From the NCBI GenBank assembly GCA_014529385.2, contig CM043967.1:10678001-10742000 (forward strand): a DNA stretch of 64,000 nucleotides. Direction: 5' to 3'. The notes under the pieces are model-generated. The model was not told the origin of the DNA. It made no database searches and was given only the letters and a program-made list of their open reading frames with translations. This DNA comes from Adiantum capillus-veneris (Eukaryota; Streptophyta; Polypodiopsida; Polypodiales; Pteridaceae). The position numbers were made by a program, and so were the translations under genes. Below, one piece after another: positions 1 to 9,987 of the stretch (position 1 is the first letter of the stretch; each line of letters opens with the position of its first letter).

Positions 1-7
1 AACACGA

Positions 8-982
8 ATGAAATTGCAGTTGGCTGATGGACACATTGAAAGACCACTACGGCTACTAGAAAAAGTGATAGTCAACTCCTGTGGAATTGAATATCAACAC
101 ACTTTTGCTATAGTAGACTTTGGGAAAAAACTCAACTATGAAATCATACTGGGAAGATCTTTCATGCGACAGGTACAGCTTATCCAAGATTGGGGAAATG
201 ACTATCTGTACTTGAAGCAGGTGGGATCTATAACAAGAGTCAATCTAAAAGACCACACCTATAGAGATGTCTTGAAGACACCCATCCAAGAGTTTGATTC
301 AGTGTCTTCGGTTGAAACTAAACTTCCATCTTGGCTAAACAAAGACACTCCTATTTGGATGTGCGGAGCTTCAGAAAACGGAAGCTTAAGACGAGAAGAA
401 TGTATCCTAGAAAGGGATTGTACAGACGAAGCCTACATACGTGAACCCTTTCTAGAGCATTTATTCAAACCATTCGAGTGGACTCAAATTTTAGCGACAA
501 TGGATGTCTGTGTGAATACATCTATGCCTACTCAATTTTGCAATGAGGATGGCTACGACATAATTCCCATCCAAATGATGTCAGTTCTTAACATTGAAAA
601 CAAGGATGAGGAAACAAAGGACTTGATGAAAGCTCAACAAGTCTTTTCTGACCTCTATTACAATGCAATTGATGAGTTGGATGAACACTCAGCTACCTCC
701 GAAGATTCGGGATCTGAAAAAGAACATATGAGAGCTCAACTACTCTTAAGGGGAAGGGAGGAAAAGTTTTTTGACTTTCCAAACCAGAAATCAAGAAGAA
801 AAAAACGGTATAGAAGAAAGAGGGACACTAAAATTGTGAAAGCACAACCTATGCCATCAGTCTCCAGTAAAACACAATTCTTGATGCAGATATCCTTCAA
901 ACGAAAAATCAAAAATATCTCAGACATCGAGAAAACAAGGAAGGTACTCAAGAAGAACATCAGGATAAAAAACCACTCATGA
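8..982 (+). pseudogene. Retropepsin C-terminal half and pol linker (copy A)
   Basis: The reading frame opens inside a retroviral-type aspartic protease. LQLADGHIERPL and YEIILGRSFMRQ are the usual second-half motifs of plant Ty3/gypsy proteases (strand followed by ILGRxF). The catalytic D-[ST]-G half would lie upstream of the window. The remaining ~220 residues are an acidic, then strongly basic (RRKKRYRRKRD) linker leading towards RT. The same protein is recognisable at 11481-11891 in copy B. The ATG at 8 is only the first methionine in the window, not a real start. The product would process the Gag-Pol polyprotein in cytoplasmic particles. The stop at 982 and frame changes before RT mark it as decayed. 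Confidence 0.75.
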
Positions 983-1054
983 CCAGGGTCGAGCGGAAAA
1001 AGAAATATCAAGAGTTGAAAAAATCTCTAAAGGAGGTACCTATACAACACCGAA

Positions 1055-2573
1055 ATGGAAACCACGGAAGAGGATGGTAAGGATGTAATGCATGTTCCAT
1101 CCCATTATAAAAAGTATACTCTCCAAGATCGAAAAATCATAATCGAACAACCTGTTAGGGAACTACAGAAACAAGGCGAGTCTTACGAAGGCCCTGAAAA
1201 TGCTAAAAGGGTAGACTTAGCCCAACCAGGAGAAGAGCCTAGGCCGGCTTACATTGCAAATGACCTAACAGAAAGAAGAAGAAAAGCTTTGCTAAGCTTG
1301 TTAAAGGAATACTGGGATATCTTTGCTTGGTCTTACAAGGATCTGTTGATCTAGAAATCTGCCAACATACCATACCCATGAGAGATGATGCGAACCCAAG
1401 TAGACAGAGACCATACACTTATAACGAAACACTTGCCAAGAAGATCAAAGAAGATATTGAAAAACTAAAGGAAGCTCAATTTATTTACGAAATTGAACAC
1501 ACTGATTGGGTGTCCCCAATTGTGGTAGTACCTAAGAAGAATGGGAAATTACGAGTGTGCGTTAATCTCAAAAAAGTGAATGCAGCTACCATTAGAGACA
1601 AATTTCCACTTCCGATAACTGAGCATGTTTAGAACGAGTGGCAGGAAAAGAAACTTACAGCTTCCTAGATGGTTTTTCAAGATACAATCAACTTTTGGTT
1701 GACCCAAAACATCGGCATAAAACTGCTTTTGCAACAGAATGGGGTATATTTGCCTATCGGGTTATGCCGTTTGGGTTAGCTAATGCTCCAGCCACATTTC
1801 AGAGATTGATGAGCCATGCTTTCAAGGAGTATCTTAGGAAATTCTTGGAAGTATACATGGATGATTTATGTGTACATTCGTCAATCTGAGCTGACCATTT
1901 TGAACACCTTAAAAAGGTATTCGAGAAATGTAGACTTTACAGGATTTTCTTAAACCTGAAAAAGTGCACATTCATGGGAAGATAAGGGAAAATCCTTGGA
2001 CAGATAGTGTCTAAAAATGACATAGCTACCGATATTGAAAAGATTCATGTCATTGCTGATTTGCCTAGACCAACAATAGTCAAAGGGGTACGTGCCTTCA
2101 TGCGACATTGTGGATATTACCGACGGTTCATCTACATGTATGCTATAATTGCAAAACCCATGTATAGCTTGATTACGCACTTTGAATGGATCGAGGCATG
2201 TGAATAATCCTTCATGAATCTTAAGCAAGCTCTCACCTCAGCTCCAATATTGAAAGCACCCAATTGGGATAAGGTATTCCACATACATGTAGATGCTTCA
2301 AATTTTGCTATTGGTTGTACACTAGCCCAACCAGGAGATGGGAAAATTGACTTTCCTGTTTCTTATTCAAGCCGACAACTGAATATGGCAGAAAAGAATT
2401 ACACCACCACTGAAAGAGAAGGACTAGGAATGATCTATGCTGTTAAAAATGATAGGCATTACCTATTGGCCAACAAGTTTTTGTTCTTTGTGGACCACCA
2501 AAAGTTTGTTATATTTGGTCAACAAGCCATGCAGTACAGGAAGAATAGTGAGATGGTTCATCATTCTTCTTGA
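1055..2573 (+). pseudogene. Reverse transcriptase and RNase H (copy A), broken
   Basis: Four short frames in succession (1055-1354, 1327-1632, 1638-1889, 2007-2573) together give a Ty3/gypsy reverse transcriptase. The pre-RT motif YWDIFAWSYKDL is followed by palm motifs SPIVVVPKKNGKLRVCVN, VMPFGLANAPATFQRLM and the catalytic VYMDDL (about 1850-1870). The connection follows (GYYRRFI). RNase H keeps its first catalytic Asp in HVDASNFAIG, the Glu in TTTEREGLGM and an Asp in FFVDHQKF. Stops at about 1630, 1888, 1984 and 2205 and frame changes near 1330 make it a pseudogene. The enzyme would copy element RNA into cDNA. The RT itself is unambiguous. Confidence 0.9.
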
Positions 2574-2600
2574 ATTTGATTTCACTGTGGTTGTAAAAAA

Positions 2601-3017
2601 ATGCACTACACACATCAAACAATAGATCATTTGTCCAGGATTGTTTCAGGGCCATCACCCCTTTCACCTAAAGGGGTAGATGATGATCTACCAGATGCCT
2701 ATTTGTTCTCCATGGAAATGATACCTAGATGGTCGGAAAAAATTATGTCATTGATGACAATAGCTCAAGTGGATTCACCACTTCCTATCACAGTTGATTT
2801 AATCAAGCAATCGGCTATGTATCAATTAATAGCTGGGAGGCTATATAAAAGAAATCGAGACGGGATATTGCTTTTATGCATTAACCCTGAAGAAAAGGAT
2901 CAATACCTAAGTCAGTCACATGTTACCATAGTAGGACTTCACTTTGCGGAAGACCAAACTATGCAACGAATCTTGAGACTTGGAGTATTCTGGCCGACTA
3001 TGAGAAGAGATGTTTGA
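2601..3017 (+). pseudogene. First HHCC integrase zinc module (copy A)
   Basis: This frame begins with the post-RNase H motif TIDHLSRI, then QLIAGRLYKRNRDGILLLC and a module with His in SHVTIVGLHFAEDQT, ending FWPTMRRDV. After the stop at 3017 the same frame continues FVRDCPQCQKQ, which supplies the CxxC pair (to about 3050). Together this is a complete HHCC zinc-binding module of the type that precedes the integrase catalytic core. A second, better conserved module follows at 3180-3430. Ty3/gypsy integrases normally carry only one, so this looks like an internal duplication. Confidence 0.7.
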
Positions 3018-3164
3018 TCTTTTGTAAGAGATTGCCCTCAATGTCAGAAACAACCACCCATTCCTCATGTGACATTGCTTCAAATGTCACCGGTTCCTAC
3101 GTGGAGTAACTATTTGGTTACTTACTTATCGAACCAAACATTTCCTGAGGATATGATCATGTAA

Positions 3165-3445
3165 ACGCCGTCAAAGAGCAATTGAAACGGAAGCAAGAGA
3201 CTATGCTCTCATTGGGAACCAATTGTATCGGAGAGGTAAGGATCAACATTTGCGTCTTTGTGCAAAGGAAAACGAGTATATTCCAATTATAGAACAAGCA
3301 CATGCTAGATTAGCTGGAGGTCACTTTTCTAGTGAGACCACCGCAAGAGCAATCTTGATGGCATGCATATAGTGGCCAACACTTTTTGCAGATGCCAAAG
3401 AATATGTTCGCAGGTGTGATGCTTGTCAACGAGCAAAAATGCCAA
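3165..3445 (+). pseudogene. Second HHCC integrase zinc module (copy A)
   Basis: Read in the frame leading into the integrase core, this stretch gives ALIGNQLYRRGKDQHLRLC, then IIEQAHARLAGGHFSSETT and YVRRCDACQRAKMPTR: a second complete HHCC module with its own LYRRGKD leader. One in-frame TAG (about 3369) replaces the residue before WPTLF. It is directly continuous with the catalytic core, so it is the functional-position copy; the module at 2820-3050 is the extra one. Confidence 0.75.
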
Positions 3446-3987
3446 CACGGGTAGACATCATGCCCTTAAGACCAATGATGGGGGCTAGATCCTTCACAAA
3501 ATGGGGTATAGATTTTTTTGGACCGATACAGCCACCTGCTTATAGAACCCAATCTCAATATATCATTGTAGCTACGGACTATTTGACCAAGTGGGCCGAG
3601 GCTAAAGCAACCCAAAAGAATGATGCCAGAATTACTACTGCATTCTTATATGAGTATGTATTCGTAAGGTATGGACTGCCAATAGAGATTGTCAGTGATT
3701 GGGGAACTCATTTTCTCAACAAGGTAATAGAGTATTTGCTTAATGAGTTTATGGTTATCCATAACAACTCCGCTCCCTATCACCCACAAGCAAATGGACA
3801 AGGTGAGCATACGAATAAAATTCTTAGCTCGGTACTGACCAAAGTGGTTAGTTCAGGAAGGACAGACTGGGAAATGAATCTCCATGCATCTCTATGGGCT
3901 TATCGAGTTTCATACAAAATGGCTTTAAATGCTACACCCTTTAACCTTGTTTATGGTCTTGATGCCATACTGCCAATAGAATTTTAA
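3439..3987 (+). pseudogene. Integrase catalytic core (copy A)
   Basis: This is an rve-type DDE integrase core. The first catalytic Asp is in KWGIDFFGPI, the second in IVSDWGTHFLNK, and the Glu in HPQANGQGEHTNK, with spacing close to the usual D-35-E. It ends LNATPFNLVYGLDAILPIEF and then a TAA, immediately followed in frame by the integrase C-terminal region, so the stop is probably a late mutation. The enzyme would insert element cDNA in the nucleus. The domain itself keeps all three acidic residues. Confidence 0.9.
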
Positions 3988-4905
3988 TTGCCGACCTTAA
4001 GGGTAGCACAAACTCTTGAGTGGATTGGACATGAATTGTCAGAAAGACTTGAAGATTTGGAAAATCTAGACGAGCAAAGGCTAACTGTTGTAGCTCATAT
4101 CTATGCACAAAAGAGGAAACAAAAACAGTTTTTTGATTCCCACTTAATCACCAAAATTTTCAAGAAAGGGGACTTAGTTCTAGTCTATTCCCTTAAGCAA
4201 CACATTCCCAAGTTTAAGAAAAAGGGAAATGGACCATTTATCATTGAAGATGTATCTCCAAGTGGAGTAGTAAAATTGTCAACCATAGATGGTGAACCAA
4301 TGGCTAATTGGATTAGTGGATGTCGTTTAAAGAAATACAATTTGCCACTAACCAATGAATTGCTAGAGAGAATGCATGCAGCCAAACAAAGGAAGATAAA
4401 GCGACAGCAGGTTATTGATGAAGCACAAGAGGAAGCTAGACTTCGGGTGCTCAAGCGTAAAGCTGCTCTCAAGAATCAACAGATACCGATTCCCATCAAC
4501 ACTTTGGAACTAGATGATCGACAATGGGAATTACCTAAAGACGCAGTTTCAACAGATGATGACTGGTTAGATGGAATGGATCTCCGCATCAAAGTACAGC
4601 TCAACAATCATAGCACCAATGCTTTGGTAGATACAGGAGCTAGAGTGAATGCAGTCAATTATTCCACATACAAGAAAGCAACAAGCCAAGCATTGACCGC
4701 CGCAGGATTAACGACAATCAAAGGATGCAACAAGAACCCAACTCCAACATTGGGAGTAGTCAACTTGAACGTGGTAGTACATGGATGCTCATGTCTGTAT
4801 CAATTTGTATGCTTGCCAGATGAACACATGAATGAGACGATGATTCTTGGCATTCCTTGGATGCGTACATACAAAGCAGTACCAGATTGGGATACAATCA
4901 GCTAA
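3988..4905 (+). pseudogene. Integrase C-terminus fused to a second retropepsin-like domain (copy A)
   Basis: Residues 1-140 are the integrase C-terminal region (KKGDLVLVY, then the KFKKKGNGPFIIEDV strand set). After a basic, helical linker of ~50 residues comes a second domain of ~110 residues with the aspartic protease signature ALVDTGARVNAVN (catalytic Asp codon 4630-4632) and the second-half motif MILGIPWMRTYKAVPDW (about 4835-4890). The usual plant Ty3/gypsy protease lies before RT, and this element also has one there (8-300). Copies B (12534-12971) and C (63690-64000) carry the same post-integrase domain. Its substrate is unknown; it could be a second maturation protease or an inactive structural copy. 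Confidence 0.75.
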
Positions 4906-5255
4906 AGCTATCACTTAAGGGAGGGCAACTCATTGTTCCTATTGCACCTAGCAAAGAGGAATGGAGAAGATGCAATCAGAGTACCAATCCACAAAGTAAA
5001 TCTTCTCCATCCCCTCGACAAACAAATGCTACAAGTAGCGTGCAAGGAGTTAGGCAAATTTGGGTACCAAAGGCACAACTTGTGGATAAACCAAATCAGA
5101 TCTGGGTGCCTAAAATTTCACCAGAGAAACAAAAGACGGTTCCAAGGATTCAAGCACAGAATCGAGCATCTATGAACAAGAAACCTAGCATGAAAAAGGT
5201 TTGGAAGGAAAAGGAGCACTTATCTTCTCCACACAACGTGAAACCAATCAAATAG
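4906..5255 (+). pseudogene. W-x-P-K repeat region (copy A)
   Basis: Directly after the post-integrase retropepsin, the frame 4857-5255 encodes a Gln/Lys/Pro-rich segment holding VRQIWVPKAQLVDKP and NQIWVPKISPEK, two copies of a [QR]-x-W-V-P-K motif 18 residues apart, then a weaker KKVWKEKE. The same motif recurs in copies B and C at the same place relative to the retropepsin. No known domain is recognised. The region is predicted unstructured, and the repeats could be short binding motifs or protease cleavage spacers. It ends in a stop at 5255. Confidence 0.6.
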
Positions 5256-5345
5256 TGGCGAGTTAAGTCTCAACAGACTCTCAAGAACCATTCACCAAGC
5301 AGACCGAGCTACCAATGGCGAGAAAAAGCTTGACAACCGTCTAAA

Positions 5346-5642
5346 GTGCTCCCAACAGCTCAAGCAATCAACGTGATTAAACACCCTAATGGTACTATCA
5401 AACAAAGAGCACAAAGGCTACAAGATTTGCTCTTTGGAAGACACCAACAGCAAACCTTGACATCGGAAACCCTTGAGTTATTTACTCAAGACCCAACTCT
5501 TGCACAATATATTGAGTTGAATTGCATTGATCTTCATATCATGGTAGAGCCAATCACGGCTATGCATAGACACATTTGTTCGACCCATGCACACAGTAAT
5601 CCCGGAGAACGCCATCTAGGAGGGGTGGAAGGGTACTACTAA
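5346..5642 (+). CDS. Small ORF at the end of the pol unit, unrecognised
   Basis: This is a 98-residue frame. It begins VIKHPNGTIKQRAQRLQDLLF and ends HSNPGERHLGGVEGYY, where the purine-rich DNA coding HLGGVEG may be an internal polypurine tract. Copy C has a comparable end (CHLGGLRLGGG, minus strand about 62740-62780). It is probably the C-terminal tail of the pol polyprotein after the W-x-P-K region, separated from it by the stop at 5255 and a frame change. No function can be assigned. Confidence 0.4.
   Translation: MLPTAQAINVIKHPNGTIKQRAQRLQDLLFGRHQQQTLTSETLELFTQDPTLAQYIELNCIDLHIMVEPITAMHRHICSTHAHSNPGERHLGGVEGYY
5608..5632 (+). promoter_or_regulatory. Possible internal (central) polypurine tract
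   Basis: The DNA contains TCTAGGAGGGGTGGAAGGG, a purine run in the sense strand at the end of the pol unit, about 770 bases before ORF3. Copy C has a purine run in the same relative place. In some retroelements an internal tract primes a second plus-strand start. This role is an inference. Confidence 0.35.
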
Positions 5643-6402
5643 ATACTAAGTAATTAAGGGCAATGTTTGAAGAGGGAGGAAAAAGTTTCATGTTAACGTG
5701 TGATCTTTTGCAAAACTACCTAATAATGCCCTTATAATTCATTAACAAGGGAGAATTCACTACTAATATCTTCCCGATGAGTGTAAATAGTGTATATACT
5801 ATCAGAAAATCATAAAAAATAGTCCTTTTTTGGGGTTTTTTCATCATTTTTATTGAAAATGAGGCTTAAAAATTGAGAAATCCAACAAAAAACAATAAAG
5901 CTGTGTTTTTCAAGGGATTTTCTTAATTATTGGATTTTCATTTTGCTTTTTTAGAGCATTTTTCTATTTTCTTTGATTTTTTCAAATAAAAAGGTCAAAA
6001 ATTAATAATAAATAGCAAAGAAGCTCAGATGGAAAAATGGAAGACACGATGGTGATCAGAAAGACAAGGCGAACAAGCAAAAAAAATTTCAACGAAATCA
6101 AAAGATGGAAGCAGGAAGGCCAAATTAGGCGGCCAAGCCTGCTTTTGCAAAATTCTTGCACAATGAGCAACATGAATCCGATTTTGGAAATTTTTTGAGC
6201 CTAACATAGATTTCACATCCTAATAGGACTAACGGGGGAATCTGGGGGAAACTTGTTCGGGAAGTCCAAATATAGATAGCCAGGGTAGGCTAAAACCACT
6301 TCATTTCCACTTGGAGCTTTGCAAAGAGAGCATTTCGGCTTCTTTTGCGCGTCATTTCCGGAGCCCACAGTTGACCTTTTTCAGCGCCGTCTCACACGAG
6401 AC
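5643..6402 (+). other. AT-rich spacer and leader before ORF3
   Basis: No coding signal is seen. The first 400 bases are very AT-rich with T and A runs (about 5800-6000). A purine run lies at 5669-5685. Near 6270 there is AATATAGATAGCC, a possible TATA-like element, followed by a pyrimidine-poor leader up to the first ORF3 methionines at 6403 and 6415. It could hold a separate ORF3 promoter or a splice acceptor for a subgenomic ORF3 mRNA. Neither can be proved from the sequence. Confidence 0.35.
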
Positions 6403-7270
6403 ATGAGGGGAGCAATGAAAGCCGTGGACAAGGCCAAGAAGAAGTTGAACCAAAAGGAGAAACTGCAAGAACTACCCCCGTATCAACTGGACCCCGAGTC
6501 AGTAAAGGCATCTTATCTTTCTAAAGAGAAGTTAGAAGAACACCACACCATGGTCTTCACGGGCAGATTTAAGAGTGAAGAAGGGCATCCGGTGGAGTTG
6601 CAGCTCTTGCCCAAAGAGGTTTATGATGTCGCAGCAAAGCCAGAAACCAAAGAGGCTAACCGCCGCAGGTTGGGACTCCGACACTTCTATGAACAAGAGC
6701 CCTGCGGAGTAGACTTTCAGAAAGCTTACGAGCTTCTGTCCACCATCAAGGAAGACGGAACTGCCCAACTCTCAGACAACCAGGGAAATAAGGTAGAGGT
6801 TGTGATTACAAAGGAAATAGTGGCAGAGGCACTCAGATTGCCCACTGAAGGGATGACCATGCGGGCAAGAGATAGGAAAACAGCGAGCACGTTTACAAAG
6901 GAAACAGCTGCGGTTACATTTGCCAATCTCATCCGCAAGCAGATGGAAGAGCCAGCCCATCTGTACCATCAACATTTCCATTTCTTGGTGAAAAGGCCAC
7001 CAAGGTACACGACACCAAATCACGCCGTGGCCACAACTTTTACACAAGTTCTGAAGTCAACCACCAGACAACCTGTGGACCACGTGCAATATGTGTTAAC
7101 AATATTGAAGGCCACCAAGAAGGAGGGAAAGATAACCTACTTGGGTGCACCTGAAGTCCTGACTAATAGCCTATCACGCCATCGGCATGGCCGACAACCT
7201 CCCGCTTGTCTCGGATCAGAACACATGGATCTTGGCAGCTCCACCCTCTCCAAGATCTACAAGATCTAGT
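6403..7270 (+). pseudogene. ORF3 N-terminal domain (copy A)
   Basis: The open frame runs from 6319; likely starts are the methionines at 6403 or 6415. The protein is hydrophilic with a conserved core, LLSTIKEDGTAQLSDNQGNK then VEVVITKEIVAEALRLP, followed by YHQHFHFLVKRPPRYTTP. The same core occurs on the minus strand at 59052-60109 (FVTTIKENGIAKVTDLQGKN, IVIVITSEVVASALN, NQYFYICTKRPQKYTMP), so it is a real protein-level domain. It distantly recalls the plant transposon-associated domains found beside gag or pol, but I cannot name the family with confidence. The frame is lost near 7160; the homologous continuation is in the 7187-7435 frame. Confidence 0.7.
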
Positions 7271-7435
7271 AAGCAATTATTTAAATCATGTGATGAATCC
7301 GATGGCAGTTCATCCAAGCAGCATAGCAGTGAAAGCTCTGACAACAAAGAAAACAGAGCTAGGAGGGAAGAAATGAAGCGAAAAGCTATGGCTGCCCACC
7401 AAGAGGAGCCAGCTCAAAAGCAAGCAAGATTTTAA
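7187..7435 (+). pseudogene. ORF3 linker segment after a frameshift (copy A)
   Basis: This frame continues ORF3 after the shift near 7160: MADNLPLVSDQNTWILAAPP matches copy C's KGQWPLPPSQNEWLKLTKD. A Ser/Lys/Glu-rich, disordered stretch follows. Between 7436 and 7715 no single frame stays open; the fragments are Lys/Arg/Gly-rich, as expected of a mutated linker. Confidence 0.55.
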
Positions 7436-7715
7436 GGAGAAAAACAAGTGTATCAGCACACTAGGCAAGCGCAGGGAAAAGACCCAAAAAAAGTGGGTAC
7501 CCACCGGCTTGAAGGGACTTCGAACAAAACATCATTCAAGGAAAGAGGCCGAGGATTCCAAGGATCATTTAAAAAGAATCTACCAAGAGGCAGAGGCCTT
7601 GAAGATGAAAGAGGCGGAAGAAATGGCCAAGAAACTTGAGGAAGCAGCAACTTAAGAACAAGGCGAGGCATCTCCCTGACCCACCTCACCGCCGCCGGAA
7701 CAACAGGACCATCCC

Positions 7716-9323
7716 ATGCCCACTCCACCATCATCATTTCCAGGCCAAGAGACCACTGAAGAGGCCGAGACTGACAAGGCAAAAGAGTCTAAGTTCACCC
7801 ACCAACCGGAAGCTACACACCAAGCTGACCACGCCAAACAACATGAAGAAAAGGAAGCTGAACAAGAACCAGAACAGACAGCCGAGGAAACTCACAAGCT
7901 GGCAGATGAAACTGATAAAGAAGAAGATAAAGAAAAGGAGAAAACCACTACACATGAAGAAGAAACCAACATTGAGAAAGCAGGAAGGCCTACAACTGAA
8001 GAAACTGTAAGGGTTGAGACCACACAACTTGTCTCCACTCAGCAAGAAACTGCCGAGGTTTCAAAACCTCAGGATGGCCAGGAAGCAACCATCTCTATAG
8101 AAACACCAGCAATAACAACACAGCAAGAAGCAACACAAGAGGCTGCCGGCCCATCTCAGCTTGCAAGACAAGAAGAATGGCAGTCCAATGATGAAGTCAT
8201 TCTACAAGTGAATGAGTATGCAAGGCAGATGCAGATCATGACGGAGAAACTCCGCTCATCAGCCTTTAACCGCAGTACTAAAGCCAAAGAATTAGAAATG
8301 GTCATCAATGCTCTTCAAGGAGAGCTCAAAGACAGAATGGCTACAATTACTGATCTCCAAAATCACGTACAAGAGCTAAGGACTGAAGCAGAACGACATC
8401 AGATAACCAGGGACAGCCAACAGAAGGAAATGGAGGAGTTGGGTGACCTCCTGACTAAGCTATCTGATGCTTGCAAAGTGAAAGATGAGCAGTTGACAGA
8501 AGTGACAAATGAACTTCTTACCACCTCTCTATCAGCTCAAAAGATTCAAGTACAATTAGATGTAGCGAACGCATCTTTGCAGTATTCGGAACAAAGAATT
8601 AATGATCAGGCCACTTTCTTGCGGCAATTAAGAGAAAATCCAGCCGTGGCCTCGATCAAGGGAACAGATGAGATGTATAAAGCACTTGAAAATAAAAAAA
8701 GAGATTTGGAGCTAGAGTTGAAGCTGGAGCAGTCACAACGCAGAGACGTGGCGCTCATGCAGGTCCAAAGAGAGGAGGAGCTCCTTAAAGAGATTGCAGA
8801 ATTGAAAAGATTAAACCAACTCCTCAGAAATGGAAAGCCATACATACAGGGAGAGGTAGGCACTTCAGAGCTGCCCCAAGTGGAAATCCCCTCGGCATCA
8901 TTTGCTGACTTTGAGATGCAGTCTACATCAGAGCCAAGTGGGGGAGAAGATTTTCAAGTCCAAATCACAGAGGAAGACATAGTGCCGATGGTCCAGCTAT
9001 CAAAGGCTGAAGAAGATGCACTGAAGGAGAAGATTGCCTTGGAGATAGATGAGCAGTGGAAGGCAGCTATGGATTGGGAGTTGAGAGTTCTACACTCTGT
9101 CAACGTCACACAGCTCACTCCCAATCAAATAAATGCTCAATGGCACCAACAATCCCTACCATACCCTCTCATCAAGGTCGAACTCTTACAAGTAAAGGAA
9201 AGATTATACAGGGATATGCAAGAAGATGGCACAGATCAAGACCACCCAAAGTGGAGGCTAAGCTGGTTGAACAAGAATCCAAGATACTTGATTTTGTTCA
9301 CGAGAGCACCTGCGGCCATATAG
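7716..9323 (+). CDS. ORF3 central coiled-coil region (copy A), 535 codons open
   Basis: This is the longest uninterrupted retroelement frame in the window. Residues 1-150 are very acidic and Gln/Thr/Glu-rich (disordered). Residues ~165-385 show heptad-rich coiled coil with stretches such as ELEMVINALQGELKDRM and REEELLKEIAELKRLNQLL. Residues ~455-535 form a conserved W/P-rich domain with HPKWRLSWLNKNPRYLILF. Copy C has PKWRRAWLTKYPQYLVHLV at the matching place. No signal peptide or membrane segment is seen. The protein sits where an envelope gene would lie but resembles an oligomerising structural or nucleic-acid-packaging protein. Its survival as a long ORF suggests past selection. Function unknown. 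Confidence 0.7.
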   Translation: MPTPPSSFPGQETTEEAETDKAKESKFTHQPEATHQADHAKQHEEKEAEQEPEQTAEETHKLADETDKEEDKEKEKTTTHEEETNIEKAGRPTTEETVRVETTQLVSTQQETAEVSKPQDGQEATISIETPAITTQQEATQEAAGPSQLARQEEWQSNDEVILQVNEYARQMQIMTEKLRSSAFNRSTKAKELEMVINALQGELKDRMATITDLQNHVQELRTEAERHQITRDSQQKEMEELGDLLTKLSDACKVKDEQLTEVTNELLTTSLSAQKIQVQLDVANASLQYSEQRINDQATFLRQLRENPAVASIKGTDEMYKALENKKRDLELELKLEQSQRRDVALMQVQREEELLKEIAELKRLNQLLRNGKPYIQGEVGTSELPQVEIPSASFADFEMQSTSEPSGGEDFQVQITEEDIVPMVQLSKAEEDALKEKIALEIDEQWKAAMDWELRVLHSVNVTQLTPNQINAQWHQQSLPYPLIKVELLQVKERLYRDMQEDGTDQDHPKWRLSWLNKNPRYLILFTRAPAAI

Positions 9324-9897
9324 AAAGATCCAACATTTTGCCCCGTACCTCGAGTAAGGACATGGCAAGCACTGCAGAAGAAGAGGCCAACATGGATAAA
9401 ATTTCCTAGGCTGCCAGCTCCAGAGAGAGGCCAAGCAACAGAAGAATACATGGTGAAAACCCTAACGGGCGCCATGACATTCTTCAAAAGTCTGGCAGAT
9501 CTCTCCTGTGCCCTGCTATATAAAATCTGTTGGATGCTACTCACATGTTTATAGGTATTCAATGATCCGGAGCAGACAGGAGCACCATGGCTCTCATTTT
9601 CGGAAGGAAACAAAGGCCTCTACTATGATCTAAGTGGGCAGCCCTCAGAGGAAGTTCTTTATGGCTTTTATGCCCGATGCATGTTTCTACCCGATGCATG
9701 TTTCTGCCCTCGCACAATATGCTAGCTTTTGAGGAGGCATTTTACATTGGCTTCTTCACCTGGCGAATGAAGATATTTGTGCCGGTGATAAGCAACCTCA
9801 CCGCAAGATTTTTCGGATACTTCGTAGTGGAAATGAAAAACAAAGTCACCATACAGTTTTTGCAAGTGCCAGACAAAGAATGCAAAATCAGATACTA
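9324..9897 (+). pseudogene. ORF3 C-terminal domain (copy A)
   Basis: After the TAG at 9321 the same frame continues DPTFCPVPRVRTWQAL and RPTWIKFPRLPAPE, matching copy C (LSFCPLPRMRTWKEH, HPTWLNYPKLPG). After another stop near 9550 it reads YDLSGQPSEEVLYGFYARC, then in the 9677-9898 frame MLAFEEAFYIGFFTW. Copy C has YELSAQPSHEVIHALYQR and LQAFEEAFYTSFFT. A 17-base tandem duplication (9674-9707, unit with GATGCATGTTTCT) causes the frame change. The domain is conserved between copies but belongs to no family I recognise. The final TAA lies at about 9896, 90 bases before the polypurine tract. Confidence 0.65.
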
Positions 9898-9987
9898 AAA
9901 GGCACTGGAAGCACTGAAGGACCGCCTCGCCCGCCGTCAACCCAAAGATTACTTCAGTCCATAAAGCTATGTCAAGGGACGACACAG

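Noticed and set aside
6403-9897. ORF3 as a retroviral envelope gene
   Set aside because: It is in the env position but no signal peptide, clear membrane segment or furin-like site was seen; acidic disorder and coiled coil dominate.
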